Positions 46,337 to 54,338 of a stretch of 64,000 nt of DNA are shown piece by piece. Source of the stretch: UBA6220 sp041650375. GTDB lineage: Bacteria; Patescibacteriota; Minisyncoccia; Minisyncoccales; Minisyncoccaceae. The stretch is from positions 43,188 through 107,187 of the forward strand of contig JBAZLH010000004.1 of assembly GCA_041650375.1 (NCBI GenBank). The letters run 5' to 3'. The position numbers and the translations under genes were made by a program. How positions within the stretch are numbered: position 1 is the first letter of the stretch; each line of letters opens with the position of its first letter. A model generated the notes under the pieces. It was not told the origin of the DNA and did no database searches. It saw nothing but the letters and a program-made list of their open reading frames with translations.

Positions 46337-47134
46337 CTACGGTTGAAAAAGTTCTTCGGGCTGAAAATCAACTTTCTCCACTCCCTGGAACTGTTCCGCT
46401 GTTTTGATTATTTCGTTTCTCAAAATCCTTATTCGGCAAGCTCCGCCGGTTGTAAAACCGGGAACTTCCGTGAAATTCAAGGTTAGCTTTCCATCTACCA
46501 AATTGACTCCGAGCAGTTTAAAATCCGGGTTTGGAAATTCGGTTCTAAGGCCTTGCGCTTTTTCTTCTTCCGTTAAATTACCTTGAATAAGTAAATTAAT
46601 CGTATCTTGAATCGGTGTTCCCGTAACAACTATTTCCCTTTCCACCGGCAAAACAAAATCCTTGCCGCAAGTTATATCCGTGTCTAATTTTCTATTGTAA
46701 TAAAACAGTTGAACTTTTGTTTTTTGCGGCTCAACAACCGGCGGAACAATTGTGTCCTGAATTTTCGGTTTGGGCATTAAAATATCAACATAATATTGGG
46801 GGCCCAAAAAAGCCAAAGAAACAATAAAAATTGTGGCTAAAATGGCCAATATTCCGACAAAAGTGCTAACAATGCTTTTTCGGTCAAGCATGCAAAGCCC
46901 TATTAAAACCAATATTAACGGCCAGAGATTCCAAACATTAAAGCTTATTTTAATCAAGCCCAAATTATATAATAAAATCGCCAGCCCAACTAAAATAATC
47001 ACTACTCCCAAGAAAAATCCTCCCCAATTTATTTTTGGGCTTATTTCGGGACTCGCGGGGCTTGGCTTGGAAATTTTATTTTCGCGGGGCTTGGCCGGGG
47101 TTTTGCTTTTTTTCGCCGTTTTTGCTTGAACCAT
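46337..47134 (-). CDS. Membrane protein with LiaF-like TM region and GerMN domain
   Basis: Product of 265 aa. The basic N-terminal 35 residues precede three TM helices (WGGFFLGVVIILVGLAILLY; WNLWPLILVLIGLCML; a third near 90-110), the spacing of the LiaI/LiaF (DUF5668) family. The extracytoplasmic part from about 140 is a GerMN domain: KVQLFYYNRKLDTDITC, INLLIQGNLTEEEKAQGLRT and GACRIRILRNEIIKTAEQF. GerMN domains are found in spore germination and lipoprotein contexts; here it is a generic envelope module. It is next to a PspC gene, suggesting an envelope-stress pair. Confidence 0.85.
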   Translation of the reverse strand: MVQAKTAKKSKTPAKPRENKISKPSPASPEISPKINWGGFFLGVVIILVGLAILLYNLGLIKISFNVWNLWPLILVLIGLCMLDRKSIVSTFVGILAILATIFIVSLAFLGPQYYVDILMPKPKIQDTIVPPVVEPQKTKVQLFYYNRKLDTDITCGKDFVLPVEREIVVTGTPIQDTINLLIQGNLTEEEKAQGLRTEFPNPDFKLLGVNLVDGKLTLNFTEVPGFTTGGACRIRILRNEIIKTAEQFQGVEKVDFQPEELFQP

Positions 47135-47180
47135 AAATTTTAAAAATCATCCCACTTTTATTAAATAGGATATAAATTAT

Positions 47181-47621
47181 TTATTTTTGTTTTCCAACTA
47201 TATTTACACCGATTAAAATTATAAGCAAAGATAAAGCGATTTCCCATTTCATCCATCCGAACAGATCCACTTTAAAAATCTCTTTGAATAAAAGGTTTAA
47301 ACCGATGACGATTATCAAGATACCGGCGATATTTTGGAAAAACGGCACCATTGAGTTGTCTTTGGCGTTATCAACCAGCTCTTTTGTTATTTTCTTAGCT
47401 TCTTCGCCGATATTTCTGGTTTGCTTAACCGGATCTTTCGGCATCAATAGAGCCAAAATCAAATAAATAAAAACACCGGATCCGCCGGCGAAAACCAAAA
47501 ACAAAAAAATAATCCTGATAATCAAAGAATCAACTTCCAAATATTCGGCTAAACCGCCGCAAACTCCAAAAATTATTTTATCGGTTGAGGAGCGGTATAA
47601 TTTTTTAACATTATTGGCCAT
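47181..47621 (-). CDS. PspC-domain membrane protein
   Basis: Product of 146 aa. The PspC domain is KKLYRSSTDKIIFGVCGGLA then EYLEVDSLIIRIIFLFLVFAG and a TM segment ending ALLMPKDP. After a charged linker, two more TM helices follow. PspC senses membrane stress together with other Psp proteins in proteobacteria; no PspA is present here. It lies 46 bp upstream of the GerMN gene on the same strand. It has a near-consensus promoter and a hairpin in its leader. Confidence 0.9.
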   Translation of the reverse strand: MANNVKKLYRSSTDKIIFGVCGGLAEYLEVDSLIIRIIFLFLVFAGGSGVFIYLILALLMPKDPVKQTRNIGEEAKKITKELVDNAKDNSMVPFFQNIAGILIIVIGLNLLFKEIFKVDLFGWMKWEIALSLLIILIGVNIVGKQK

Positions 47622-47681
47622 TTTTTTAAATATTTTTTAAAAGTTTTTAACGAACCTGTCTTTTTTATAATCTTCGCCCCG

Positions 47682-47701
47682 GTTAAATAATCTTATTTAA
47701 C
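47682..47701 (-). other. Leader hairpin of the PspC gene
   Basis: GTTAAATAA and TTATTTAAC form a perfect 9-bp stem around TC, extended by flanking C/G pairs. It lies in the predicted leader, about 60 nt before the ATG. No T-run follows on the minus strand. Confidence 0.45.
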
Positions 47702-47723
47702 TGGTTTGTTATTCGTTGTTAAT

Positions 47724-47752
47724 ATTATAAAACACAAAAATAATTTTTGCAA
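47724..47752 (-). promoter_or_regulatory. Promoter of the PspC / GerMN genes
   Basis: On the minus strand TTGCAA (47752-47747), 17 bp, TATAAT (47729-47724). The leader would be about 95 nt. Confidence 0.6.
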
Positions 47753-47792
47753 ACTATTTTTTGTGCACATAAAGAAATTTTCAAAAAATATG

Positions 47793-48965
47793 CTAATTTT
47801 TTTTATACAATGGGTTCATTTTCCTCAGTTTCGCTATGATTCCCGGTAAAATTTTGATGGCTTTTTTTATTTCTTCCGCCGTGTTTTCTTTTCCCAAAGA
47901 AAATCTAACGGAGCCGTGCGCGACCTCCGGAGTGATTCCCATGGCCAATAAATTATGCGAAGGCTCCAGGCTGCCCGAAGCGCAAGCCGAACCCGTAGAC
48001 ACTTCCACTCCCTTGAAATCCAATTCAAAAAGAATGGATTCTCCTTCGGTCCAAAGGAAAGAAAAATGCGCGTGCGAAGGCAAAGAATTTTCAATGTCCG
48101 TGTTTAAAATCGTTTCGGGAATATTTTTTAAAATTCCTTTGATTAAAACGTTTCTGAGTTTTTCTATTTTCTTGTTATTTTTCGCCCTTTCTTTTCCCGC
48201 CAACTCAACCGCCTTGCCCAAACCAACAATGCCCGCCACGTTCAAGGTCCCGCTTCTTAAATTCCTTTCTTGGTGCCCTCCCAGTTGGATTCCTTTTAAA
48301 GGCGATTTGTTTTTGATATACAAAATTCCCACGCCCTTGGGCCCGTAAATTTTGTGCCCGGACAAGCTTAAATAATCCACGCCCAGTTTTTTAACATCGC
48401 ACTCAAGCGCATTAACGGCCTGGGTCGCGTCTGTGTGGAAATAAATTTTTCTTTTTTGCGCCCGCAATAATTTTCCGATTTCTTCAATCGGCTGGATGGA
48501 CCCGACCTCGTTATTGGCATACATTACGGAAACCAAAATCGTGTCATCCCTGATCGCTTTTTTCAAATCGTTAATATCCACCACTCCATTTCCTTTTACG
48601 GGCAAATACGTCACGTCTATGCCTTCTTGCTCCAATTCGGCGCATGGCTCCAATATGGCATCGTGCTCTATGGCGGTCGTAATAATGTGCATTTTTCTGC
48701 CGTTCCGCAACGCCTTAATGATTCCTTTTAAAACAAGGTTGTTTGATTCAGTTGAGCCGGAAGTAAAAATAATTTCATTGCTTTCGCAATTCAACTGCCC
48801 GGCTATTCGTTGCCTGGCTTTTTCAACCGCTTCGTATGCCTGCCGCCCCAAAGTATGGATTGAAGTCGCGTTGCCGAATTTTTCACTGAAATACGGTAGC
48901 ATTTCTTTTAGGACGCGCTTGTCCACAGGGGTGGTGGCGCTATGGTCAAAATACGCTATCTTCAT
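47793..48965 (-). CDS. Cysteine desulfurase (NifS/IscS family)
   Basis: PLP enzyme of 390 aa that mobilises sulfur from cysteine for Fe-S clusters and thio-modification. It begins IAYFDHSATTPVDKRVLKEM; the PLP Lys is in SLSGHKIYGPKGVGIL, and the active-site Cys is in STGSACASGSLEPSHNL. The loop length fits the NifS/IscS class I type. It overlaps the IscU-like gene by 4 bp, so the desulfurase and its scaffold are made together. Fe-S demand here includes the hydrogenase, ferredoxin and nuclease. Confidence 0.96.
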   Translation of the reverse strand: MKIAYFDHSATTPVDKRVLKEMLPYFSEKFGNATSIHTLGRQAYEAVEKARQRIAGQLNCESNEIIFTSGSTESNNLVLKGIIKALRNGRKMHIITTAIEHDAILEPCAELEQEGIDVTYLPVKGNGVVDINDLKKAIRDDTILVSVMYANNEVGSIQPIEEIGKLLRAQKRKIYFHTDATQAVNALECDVKKLGVDYLSLSGHKIYGPKGVGILYIKNKSPLKGIQLGGHQERNLRSGTLNVAGIVGLGKAVELAGKERAKNNKKIEKLRNVLIKGILKNIPETILNTDIENSLPSHAHFSFLWTEGESILFELDFKGVEVSTGSACASGSLEPSHNLLAMGITPEVAHGSVRFSLGKENTAEEIKKAIKILPGIIAKLRKMNPLYKKN

Positions 48966-49330
48966 TTTTCTTTATTGTAATTTTTAATCGCTTCGTGCAA
49001 AGCTTCCACTCCCAACATTGAGCAGTGCACTTTTTGAACCGGCAATCCGCCCAAATCTTCCACTATTTTATCTTTTGTGATTTTCAACGCTTCTTCAATC
49101 GTTTTGCCTTTAACCATATCGGTTAAAGCCGAAGAAACCGCGATGGCAGCGGCGCAACCCAATGTTTCAAATTTAATGTCTTTGATTATATTATCCTCCA
49201 CTTTTAAATATATTTTCATCACGTCGCCGCAAACCGGATTACCCACTTCTCCAATGGCGTTCGCGTCGCTAATCACCCCCTGGTTATGGGGATGCTTAAA
49301 ATGTTCTAAAACTTTATCTGAATAAATCAT
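48962..49330 (-). CDS. Fe-S cluster scaffold protein, IscU/NifU N-terminal type
   Basis: Product of 122 aa on which clusters are assembled before transfer. The three ligand Cys are seen in GNPVCGDVMKIYL (with the conserved Asp two residues on), LGCAAAIAVSSAL and VQKVHCSMLGVEAL. The usual LPPVK recognition motif is replaced by GLPVQK. It precedes the desulfurase with a 4-bp overlap and forms a minimal Isc pair; HscA, HscB and IscA genes are not seen here. Confidence 0.95.
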   Translation of the reverse strand: MIYSDKVLEHFKHPHNQGVISDANAIGEVGNPVCGDVMKIYLKVEDNIIKDIKFETLGCAAAIAVSSALTDMVKGKTIEEALKITKDKIVEDLGGLPVQKVHCSMLGVEALHEAIKNYNKEK

Positions 49331-49339
49331 TTTTTAAAA

Positions 49340-49744
49340 TTATTTAATAACTTCTATGTGAATTTTACTGGCGATAACAACGTTATTTTCAATTTCACCG
49401 GTTATGGTAACGAGGCGCCCTTGTTTTAACGCTTGCTCGCAAGCAATCGGTTGGCTGCCCAAGTCGCAAATAGCCTTATCAACTTGAAGCTTGATTTGAA
49501 GGGCCGGCGCTCCCGGAGCTTCATAAACCAAATACCAAACTCCCGCTTCCATTCCCGGATTATCTTTAACCAAGTTGCCTGTTTTAAAAAAATTTTCACC
49601 CGGTTCCGCGCTCGTTTGCGTTTGGTTGTTTTCGCTTATCGTTGGAGCTTGCGCCACATTTTTTCCGGCCAAATCATAACTAATAAAACTGACAACAATA
49701 ATAATTACAATAATTAAAATTATATATAATATATTTTTGCTCAT
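49340..49744 (-). CDS. Membrane-anchored hypothetical protein
   Basis: Product of 134 aa with an N-terminal TM anchor (residues 4-25, very rich in Ile and Val), a Gln/Thr/Glu linker to about 60 and a compact C-terminal domain. That domain contains AGVWYLVYEAPGAPALQIKL, two Cys (ICDLGSQPIACEQ) that could form a disulfide, and RLVTITGEIENNVVIASKIH, reminiscent of a small OB-like barrel. No family is assigned. It is 15 bp after the DUF3298 gene and 9 bp before the Isc pair. Confidence 0.7.
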   Translation of the reverse strand: MSKNILYIILIIVIIIVVSFISYDLAGKNVAQAPTISENNQTQTSAEPGENFFKTGNLVKDNPGMEAGVWYLVYEAPGAPALQIKLQVDKAICDLGSQPIACEQALKQGRLVTITGEIENNVVIASKIHIEVIK

Positions 49745-49759
49745 TTACTTAAAAAAATA

Positions 49760-50878
49760 TTACTTGGAACTGAATGTTATCGGCAAAACAACTTGCTTGT
49801 CATCGGCCGCCTTATTGCTTATGTTTTTGTTGTAAAACACCAATTGCCCTTCTTTCATGCCGGCAGGCACGATAAAAGTCAAAGTGGCGTTAAATTTAAC
49901 CGGCAGTTGCGCCCAATTTGTGACCGCGGATAAAGAAGACGAGGCCATTAAATTGCCGGATGAATCCAATAAATCAACCCGGCCGGCCTGCCCTTCGTAC
50001 GCGTTCCAGCCGTTGCCGGATACGGAGCCGCTAAGGCTCAAAGGTGAATTTATTCTATCTCCCGCAGCCAAATAGTCAAGCGCGAAACCGCTGCTATTTT
50101 GGGAAACCGCGGCATTATCGCTGCCACTAAATAAGCTTGGATTCAAGATATCTTTAATTTGGGAAAGCGGTATTTCAACTTTTTGCTCCCCGGCGGCGTA
50201 AGGCGCCACGGCGTAAGGTGGAAAATAAATTACAAGCGCGCCATTGTAAACGTTAAAAATTTTATAATTATCGGCTATCGGCCCCGCGCCCGCGTTTATC
50301 GCCTGCGGGTCCGAGATATTTCTTTTAACTAATTGGCTGATTGTTAAACCCGAAATTTTTTGCAAATAATTTGAATTAGGAATAAACAAATCACTTAAGC
50401 TTAATTCTTTTTTATTTTTTAAATCAAAAACTAAAGAAGCTAAATTCTCGTTCGGGTGCGCCCCGCCGGTATACCAACCGATAACAAATTTAAAGCTCAA
50501 AATGCTGTCACCGTATAATTGCGAAGAATAATCTACTGAAAGCGTGTTTTTTGTTTCCGTGCTTGAAGGCGCTCCCAAATCAACGAATATTTTCCGGAAA
50601 TCGGCAATTTGTCCGTTAACCAAATCCTTAACCTCGGAATCAATATAATCTTGTCCGGTTTGCGGATAAACCGCGTTGATTGACCAAGTATTTGTTTCTT
50701 CAACCAAAGCCGGAGCGTCTTTAATATTTATTGCGTTTTCACTGCCCGCGGTTGGCGGATTGTTTTTGGGGCTGTTTTTGGGAGAACCGTAAAAATAAAA
50801 CAAAGCGAAAAGCGCGATGGCGACTGCCGCGATTATTAATACATTAACAATTAATTTCTTTTTTCTTCTTCTGCCCAT
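49760..50878 (-). CDS. Membrane-anchored DUF3298 + Gmad2-type protein
   Basis: Product of 372 aa. A TM anchor lies at residues 9-29. The middle (about 60-235) resembles the RsiV-like DUF3298/DUF4163 region: YDFRKIF-type helix, then FVIGWYTGGAHPNENLASLV, LSLSDLFIP and EVEIPLSQIKDIL-like KVEIPLSQIKDIL. The C-terminal 100 residues are Ig-like (Gmad2), INSPLSLSGSVSGNGWNAYE to GQLVFYNKNIS. Both are extracytoplasmic binding modules. It belongs to a run of four anchored envelope proteins from 49.3 to 53.4 kb. Confidence 0.82.
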   Translation of the reverse strand: MGRRRKKKLIVNVLIIAAVAIALFALFYFYGSPKNSPKNNPPTAGSENAINIKDAPALVEETNTWSINAVYPQTGQDYIDSEVKDLVNGQIADFRKIFVDLGAPSSTETKNTLSVDYSSQLYGDSILSFKFVIGWYTGGAHPNENLASLVFDLKNKKELSLSDLFIPNSNYLQKISGLTISQLVKRNISDPQAINAGAGPIADNYKIFNVYNGALVIYFPPYAVAPYAAGEQKVEIPLSQIKDILNPSLFSGSDNAAVSQNSSGFALDYLAAGDRINSPLSLSGSVSGNGWNAYEGQAGRVDLLDSSGNLMASSSLSAVTNWAQLPVKFNATLTFIVPAGMKEGQLVFYNKNISNKAADDKQVVLPITFSSK

Positions 50879-50904
50879 TGTGTTAAATTTTAATTTATAA
50901 AAAT

Positions 50905-51543
50905 TTACTTGGAAGGATTAAGCGTAAAAAACATTCTTCCGTTTTCTTGATAACTAAAACCAAAATTTCCTTGAAAAACATTTAAATTATCAATATCATC
51001 GTATGGTCCGTATTCCTTGTTATTGATATTGGCTTTCCATTTGCCATTAACCTGGTAAATAAATCCAAACTTGCTTCCCGCCACGGAAATATTTTTTATG
51101 GCGCTGAACGGGCCAAAATCCTTATTATTGATATTCACCCACCAGCCGTTATTTTTTTGGTAAACATAGCCATGCCCGCTATCAGCCACGGATAAATTGG
51201 TAACCATTTGGTAGGGCCCGTATTCTTTGTTATTTATAACAACTTGCCATGCTCCGTTTTTTTGAAAAGCATATCCGTAATTCTTGTCCGAAACATTTAA
51301 TAAAATCGGATTGCTGTCGTAGGGCCCGTATTTATTGCGGTTGATTTCCGCGTACCACTTTGCTCCCTCCGAATAAACCACGCCGTAACCTTTGTTAGAC
51401 AAAGACGCTTGGATAAATCCTAGCGGCGAGCTAAAAACTTGGCCGATTGGAGCGCTGTATAAATTTAAAAAAATAAAAAAAGCCGCGATTGCCAAAACAA
51501 TAATCAGTCCAACCACTATTTGTATTATTGGAATGTTTTTCAT
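50905..51543 (-). CDS. Membrane-anchored protein with tandem INNKEYGPY repeats
   Basis: Product of 212 aa. A TM anchor (residues 5-27) is followed by four tandem units of about 38-40 residues, each with a Trp strand, the phrase I-N-(N/R)-(K)-x-(Y/F)-G-P-(Y/F) and a following G-(F/Y)-x-(Y/F)-Q strand: NRNKYGPYD, NNKEYGPYQ, NNKDFGPFS and NNKEYGPYD. The pattern suggests a repetitive all-beta fold related to WG-type repeats. It is probably a surface protein. I know no function for it. Confidence 0.75.
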   Translation of the reverse strand: MKNIPIIQIVVGLIIVLAIAAFFIFLNLYSAPIGQVFSSPLGFIQASLSNKGYGVVYSEGAKWYAEINRNKYGPYDSNPILLNVSDKNYGYAFQKNGAWQVVINNKEYGPYQMVTNLSVADSGHGYVYQKNNGWWVNINNKDFGPFSAIKNISVAGSKFGFIYQVNGKWKANINNKEYGPYDDIDNLNVFQGNFGFSYQENGRMFFTLNPSK

Positions 51544-51550
51544 TGTTTTA

Positions 51551-53398
51551 TTATTCTATTTCCCCGTCGGCATTGTATTCTACCACAAAAGCGTCGGTGG
51601 CGCCGCTGCTCGCCAAATCCAATGAATCCGTGGAATGGAAATTTATTGTTTTGTAAAAATAACCTGTAACGAGCGGATTTCCGTTTTTATCAACCGCGAC
51701 GCCGTCAACCGACTGGATTTCGGTTTCCGCGGACACCGCTCCGCCCAAATCCCTGGCCCATAAATATTCTCCTTCGGGCGAATATTTAGCCAAAAATCCG
51801 TCGCTCGCCAATCCGTCACTAATTGCGATTAAAGTTTGCGCGGTTTTACCAACGCTGAAATTGCAGCTTATTTTAAATAATCCGGTTAAATATATGTTGC
51901 CATTGCCATCCAATTTAATTCCCGTGGCTTGTTCCGCTTTCGGTCCTCCGAAACTTTTTGTGAAAATCACTTTTCCAAGCTTATCTATCTTCACAAAAAA
52001 TACATCGCTCTCTCCGCGGCTCATTATGTTTTTTCCGATTGCGGTTGTTCCAGAAAAATTACCAACAATGTAAATATTATTATTCTTATCAATTTGCATT
52101 CCGTTAATGGCCGGCATGTCATTTCCTTCTCCGCCCCATTGCTTTACGAAAGCAAAATTAAAGTCATCGTCGTATTTTGCCAAAAATATATCAAAGTCAT
52201 CGTCTGAAAAAATAGAGGCTTTCGCGTTTTTACTGTTTTTTAAATCAAAATTGCTTCTCCCTAAAAAGTACCCGGTTAAATAAACATCTCCTTCGGGGCT
52301 GATTTGGATCGCGGATGCTTCGTCCCGCACGGCTCCTCCAAGAATGCCGCCTTTTAAAAATGTTCCGTCCGAAGTATATTTGCCAACGAAAATATTCCTA
52401 ACTTTGGCGCGGCCGCTGAAAGTATTGTCAGGCGTTGATTGGTTCGGATCGTCCAAGTTTACGGAATCGTCAAAAACTCCGGTTAAATAAACATTATTGC
52501 TTTTGTCCAACGCAATGCTTCTGGCTTCTTCAAATCTCAAATCATTATCCGTGAAAGGTATTTTTTCCGGATTGCCTATTTTTTTCGCCCATGCAAATTT
52601 TCCGTTATTGTCATACTTTGCCAAAAAAGCGTCGCGGCCGGTGCCGGCATCTAAATTATTTTCCGCGTCCAAGTCCGGATTAAAATCCGCCATGCCGCCA
52701 AAATATCCAGCCAAATAAATATTGTTTTGGCTGTCCAACTTCAAGTCCAGCGGCATATCCTTGCCCGATGAGCCAACACTGAAGCCCCATAATAATTTTT
52801 TGTCCGGCGCGTATTTGGCAACGTATATATCCGTAGCGCTGCTAATCAAAGAATTGCCCAAACTGGTTACTTCCATCAGCCCGCCTGTTACGTCTAAATT
52901 AACGGTTCCCTGGAAATATCCGGCGATATAAATATTGTTTTCCGAATCCGTGGCGATTGTTTTTCCGCCGTCATATTTATCCGCGCCCAATCGGAAAGAA
53001 AAACCTTGGTTTTTATTCTCAAGCAAATTCGAATCGGTCGCAGATGGATTCGCGGGCGCGGGCGTATTTTTTGATAAAGCCGAAACCGCGCTGGCCTGGA
53101 AAAGATTAATATTCTTGATTTTTAAAACATCGTAACCGATATAAAAAGAAAAAATCACAACCGCTAACAGCAACAAAGTTCCGTATTTCTTGCCGGCCCT
53201 AACTCCCCATCCTAAAATGGCGAAAATGACAGCCAAGGCCAAAAAACCGGCCAAGGCCAATGTCCAAATTTTAAAATCCAAAATCTCTCCAAGCGCCTTA
53301 AAGGGAGAATAAACAGCGAATAAAATAACGCTTAAGTCAATCAACGCGCCGGCAGTGAAAAAACCGGATAAAAATTTAGAAATTTCTCTTTTTTCCAT
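51551..53398 (-). CDS. Membrane protein with seven-bladed beta-propeller (SBBP-type repeats)
   Basis: Product of 615 aa from ATG 53398 (MEKREISKFLSGFFTAGAL); the promoter lies just upstream, so the frame to 53455 is not used. Three TM helices (to about residue 110) precede a linker and seven repeats of about 60 aa. Each contains a N-(I/V)-Y-(I/L)-(A/T/V)-G-x-F strand (NIYIAGYF, NIYLAGYF, NVYLTGVF, DVYLTGYF, NIYIVGNF, NIYLTGLF, PLVTGYF) and a D-x-F-(L/V)-(A/V)-K-Y strand. Seven blades make a closed propeller outside the cell. Confidence 0.85.
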   Translation of the reverse strand: MEKREISKFLSGFFTAGALIDLSVILFAVYSPFKALGEILDFKIWTLALAGFLALAVIFAILGWGVRAGKKYGTLLLLAVVIFSFYIGYDVLKIKNINLFQASAVSALSKNTPAPANPSATDSNLLENKNQGFSFRLGADKYDGGKTIATDSENNIYIAGYFQGTVNLDVTGGLMEVTSLGNSLISSATDIYVAKYAPDKKLLWGFSVGSSGKDMPLDLKLDSQNNIYLAGYFGGMADFNPDLDAENNLDAGTGRDAFLAKYDNNGKFAWAKKIGNPEKIPFTDNDLRFEEARSIALDKSNNVYLTGVFDDSVNLDDPNQSTPDNTFSGRAKVRNIFVGKYTSDGTFLKGGILGGAVRDEASAIQISPEGDVYLTGYFLGRSNFDLKNSKNAKASIFSDDDFDIFLAKYDDDFNFAFVKQWGGEGNDMPAINGMQIDKNNNIYIVGNFSGTTAIGKNIMSRGESDVFFVKIDKLGKVIFTKSFGGPKAEQATGIKLDGNGNIYLTGLFKISCNFSVGKTAQTLIAISDGLASDGFLAKYSPEGEYLWARDLGGAVSAETEIQSVDGVAVDKNGNPLVTGYFYKTINFHSTDSLDLASSGATDAFVVEYNADGEIE

Positions 53399-53411
53399 AA
53401 TATCTGCTTCT

Positions 53412-53440
53412 ATTATAATCTTTTTAACCTCCCAAAACAA
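53412..53440 (-). promoter_or_regulatory. Promoter of the propeller gene, near-leaderless
   Basis: On the minus strand TTGTTT (53440-53435), 17 bp, TATAAT (53417-53412). The ATG at 53398 is 13 bp after the -10, giving a leader of about 7 nt without a Shine-Dalgarno sequence. Confidence 0.6.
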
Positions 53441-53510
53441 GGGCTTTAAAAACAAATTTAATGTTTTTAGATTGCTTTTTCATCCAAGATGGGGTATTTT
53501 ATATATACGT

Positions 53511-53516
53511 TATAAT
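53511..53516 (+). promoter_or_regulatory. -10 element of the 53527 gene, predicted leaderless
   Basis: Perfect TATAAT ending 10 bp before ATG 53527. A matching -35 is not convincing. The leader would be about 3-4 nt. Confidence 0.5.
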
Positions 53517-53526
53517 TTTTAAAAAT

Positions 53527-54069
53527 ATGCTCAATAAAACAAAACTTTATTTACTGTCTTCTCTCTCCGCCATTGGAATTTTTTTCGCCACCACGGTTAA
53601 AGCGGTTTGCCCGGTTTGCACCGTGGGCGTCTTCGCCGGCCTGGGGCTTGCCCGCTGGCTAAAAATTGACGATACGATTACCGGCTTATGGATTGGAGGA
53701 TTTACAGTTTTGTTAATAATGTGGACTATCCAATTTTTAAACAACAAAAAATTCAATTTTCCAGGCAGGGACATTCTTTTAATAATTCTCTATTACGCTT
53801 TCACTATTTGGCCTTTGCGTTCTTTTGAAATTATCGGCAACGAACAGCACACCATTTGGGGAATGGACAAATTGATTTTTACGATTATTTTGGGAAGCAT
53901 CGCTTTCTTTGCTTTTGAAAAATGGTATCGCGCGGACCGAGCTAAACGCGGCAAATCTTTATTCCGCTACCAAAAAGTAATTTGGCCAATGATTCCTTTA
54001 ATTGTCTTGTCCATCTTCTTTTACTTTGTAACCAAATACAACTTACTCTGCTGCTACCCAACCGCGTAA
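53527..54069 (+). CDS. Five-TM membrane protein with CPVC motif
   Basis: Product of 180 aa from ATG 53527 (MLNKTKLYLLSSLSAIGIFF); the frame reaches 53461 but the -10 box lies in between. The first TM leads into AVCPVCTVGVFAGLGLARWL, with a C-x2-C pair at the outer membrane face, then IDDTITGLWIGG and four more TM helices, ending LLCCYPTA. Paired Cys near membrane faces recall thiol-disulfide carriers (VKOR/DsbB type), but the topology does not match those closely. Similar proteins are widespread in CPR genomes in my memory. Function unknown. Confidence 0.75.
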   Translation: MLNKTKLYLLSSLSAIGIFFATTVKAVCPVCTVGVFAGLGLARWLKIDDTITGLWIGGFTVLLIMWTIQFLNNKKFNFPGRDILLIILYYAFTIWPLRSFEIIGNEQHTIWGMDKLIFTIILGSIAFFAFEKWYRADRAKRGKSLFRYQKVIWPMIPLIVLSIFFYFVTKYNLLCCYPTA

Positions 54070-54112
54070 ACAAATAAATCTATATTTATTATTTTACTAT
54101 TTTAAACCAAAA

Positions 54113-54139
54113 GCCGCTCTTCGAGCGGCTTTTTCTTTT
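54113..54139 (+). terminator. Intrinsic terminator
   Basis: GCCGCT-CTTCG-AGCGGC followed by TTTTTCTTTT, 44 bp after the stop at 54069. Confidence 0.85.
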
Positions 54140-54156
54140 CCAAAACAATCAAATAA

Positions 54157-54256
54157 GAATGTTTATATGTTCGTCAGATTTTACTAAATCTGACGCCAAT
54201 TCGCTCTCCACGAATTGGCCCAAACATCAATATTTCGAGCGAATAGGTCCAAACAT
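54157..54256. repeat. Structured palindromic repeat, family 2, nested copy
   Basis: The core, 54167-54227, reads on the minus strand ATGTTTGGGC, a CCAATTCG/CGAATTGG hairpin, a CGTCAGATTT-AGTA-AAATCTGACG hairpin and CGAACAT. It is the counterpart of the plus-strand element at 58807-58868 with different paired stems. The core is enclosed by a further AATGTTT (54159) and AAACAT (54251-54256), as if one copy sat inside another. It lies just before a strong promoter. Confidence 0.7.
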
Positions 54257-54284
54257 GAACGAACGCAGCACAATATCACTAATA

Positions 54285-54313
54285 TTGACAGATTATATCA
54301 AATATTCTATTAT
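54285..54313 (+). promoter_or_regulatory. Promoter of the 54339 gene
   Basis: TTGACA (54285-54290), 17 bp, TATTAT (54308-54313). The leader of about 19 nt carries AGAGG 8 nt before the ATG. Confidence 0.75.
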
Positions 54314-54338
54314 CTAAAAACCCCAAGAGGTGGGTGTT

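Noticed and set aside
51929..53135. Plus-strand ORFs opposite the propeller gene
   Set aside because: They are shadows of a strong minus-strand coding region with clear repeats and no promoters or ribosome sites of their own.
49340..53398. Genomic island or prophage
   Set aside because: The run of unknown envelope proteins has no integrase, transposase, structural phage gene or attachment repeats, and base use looks like its surroundings.
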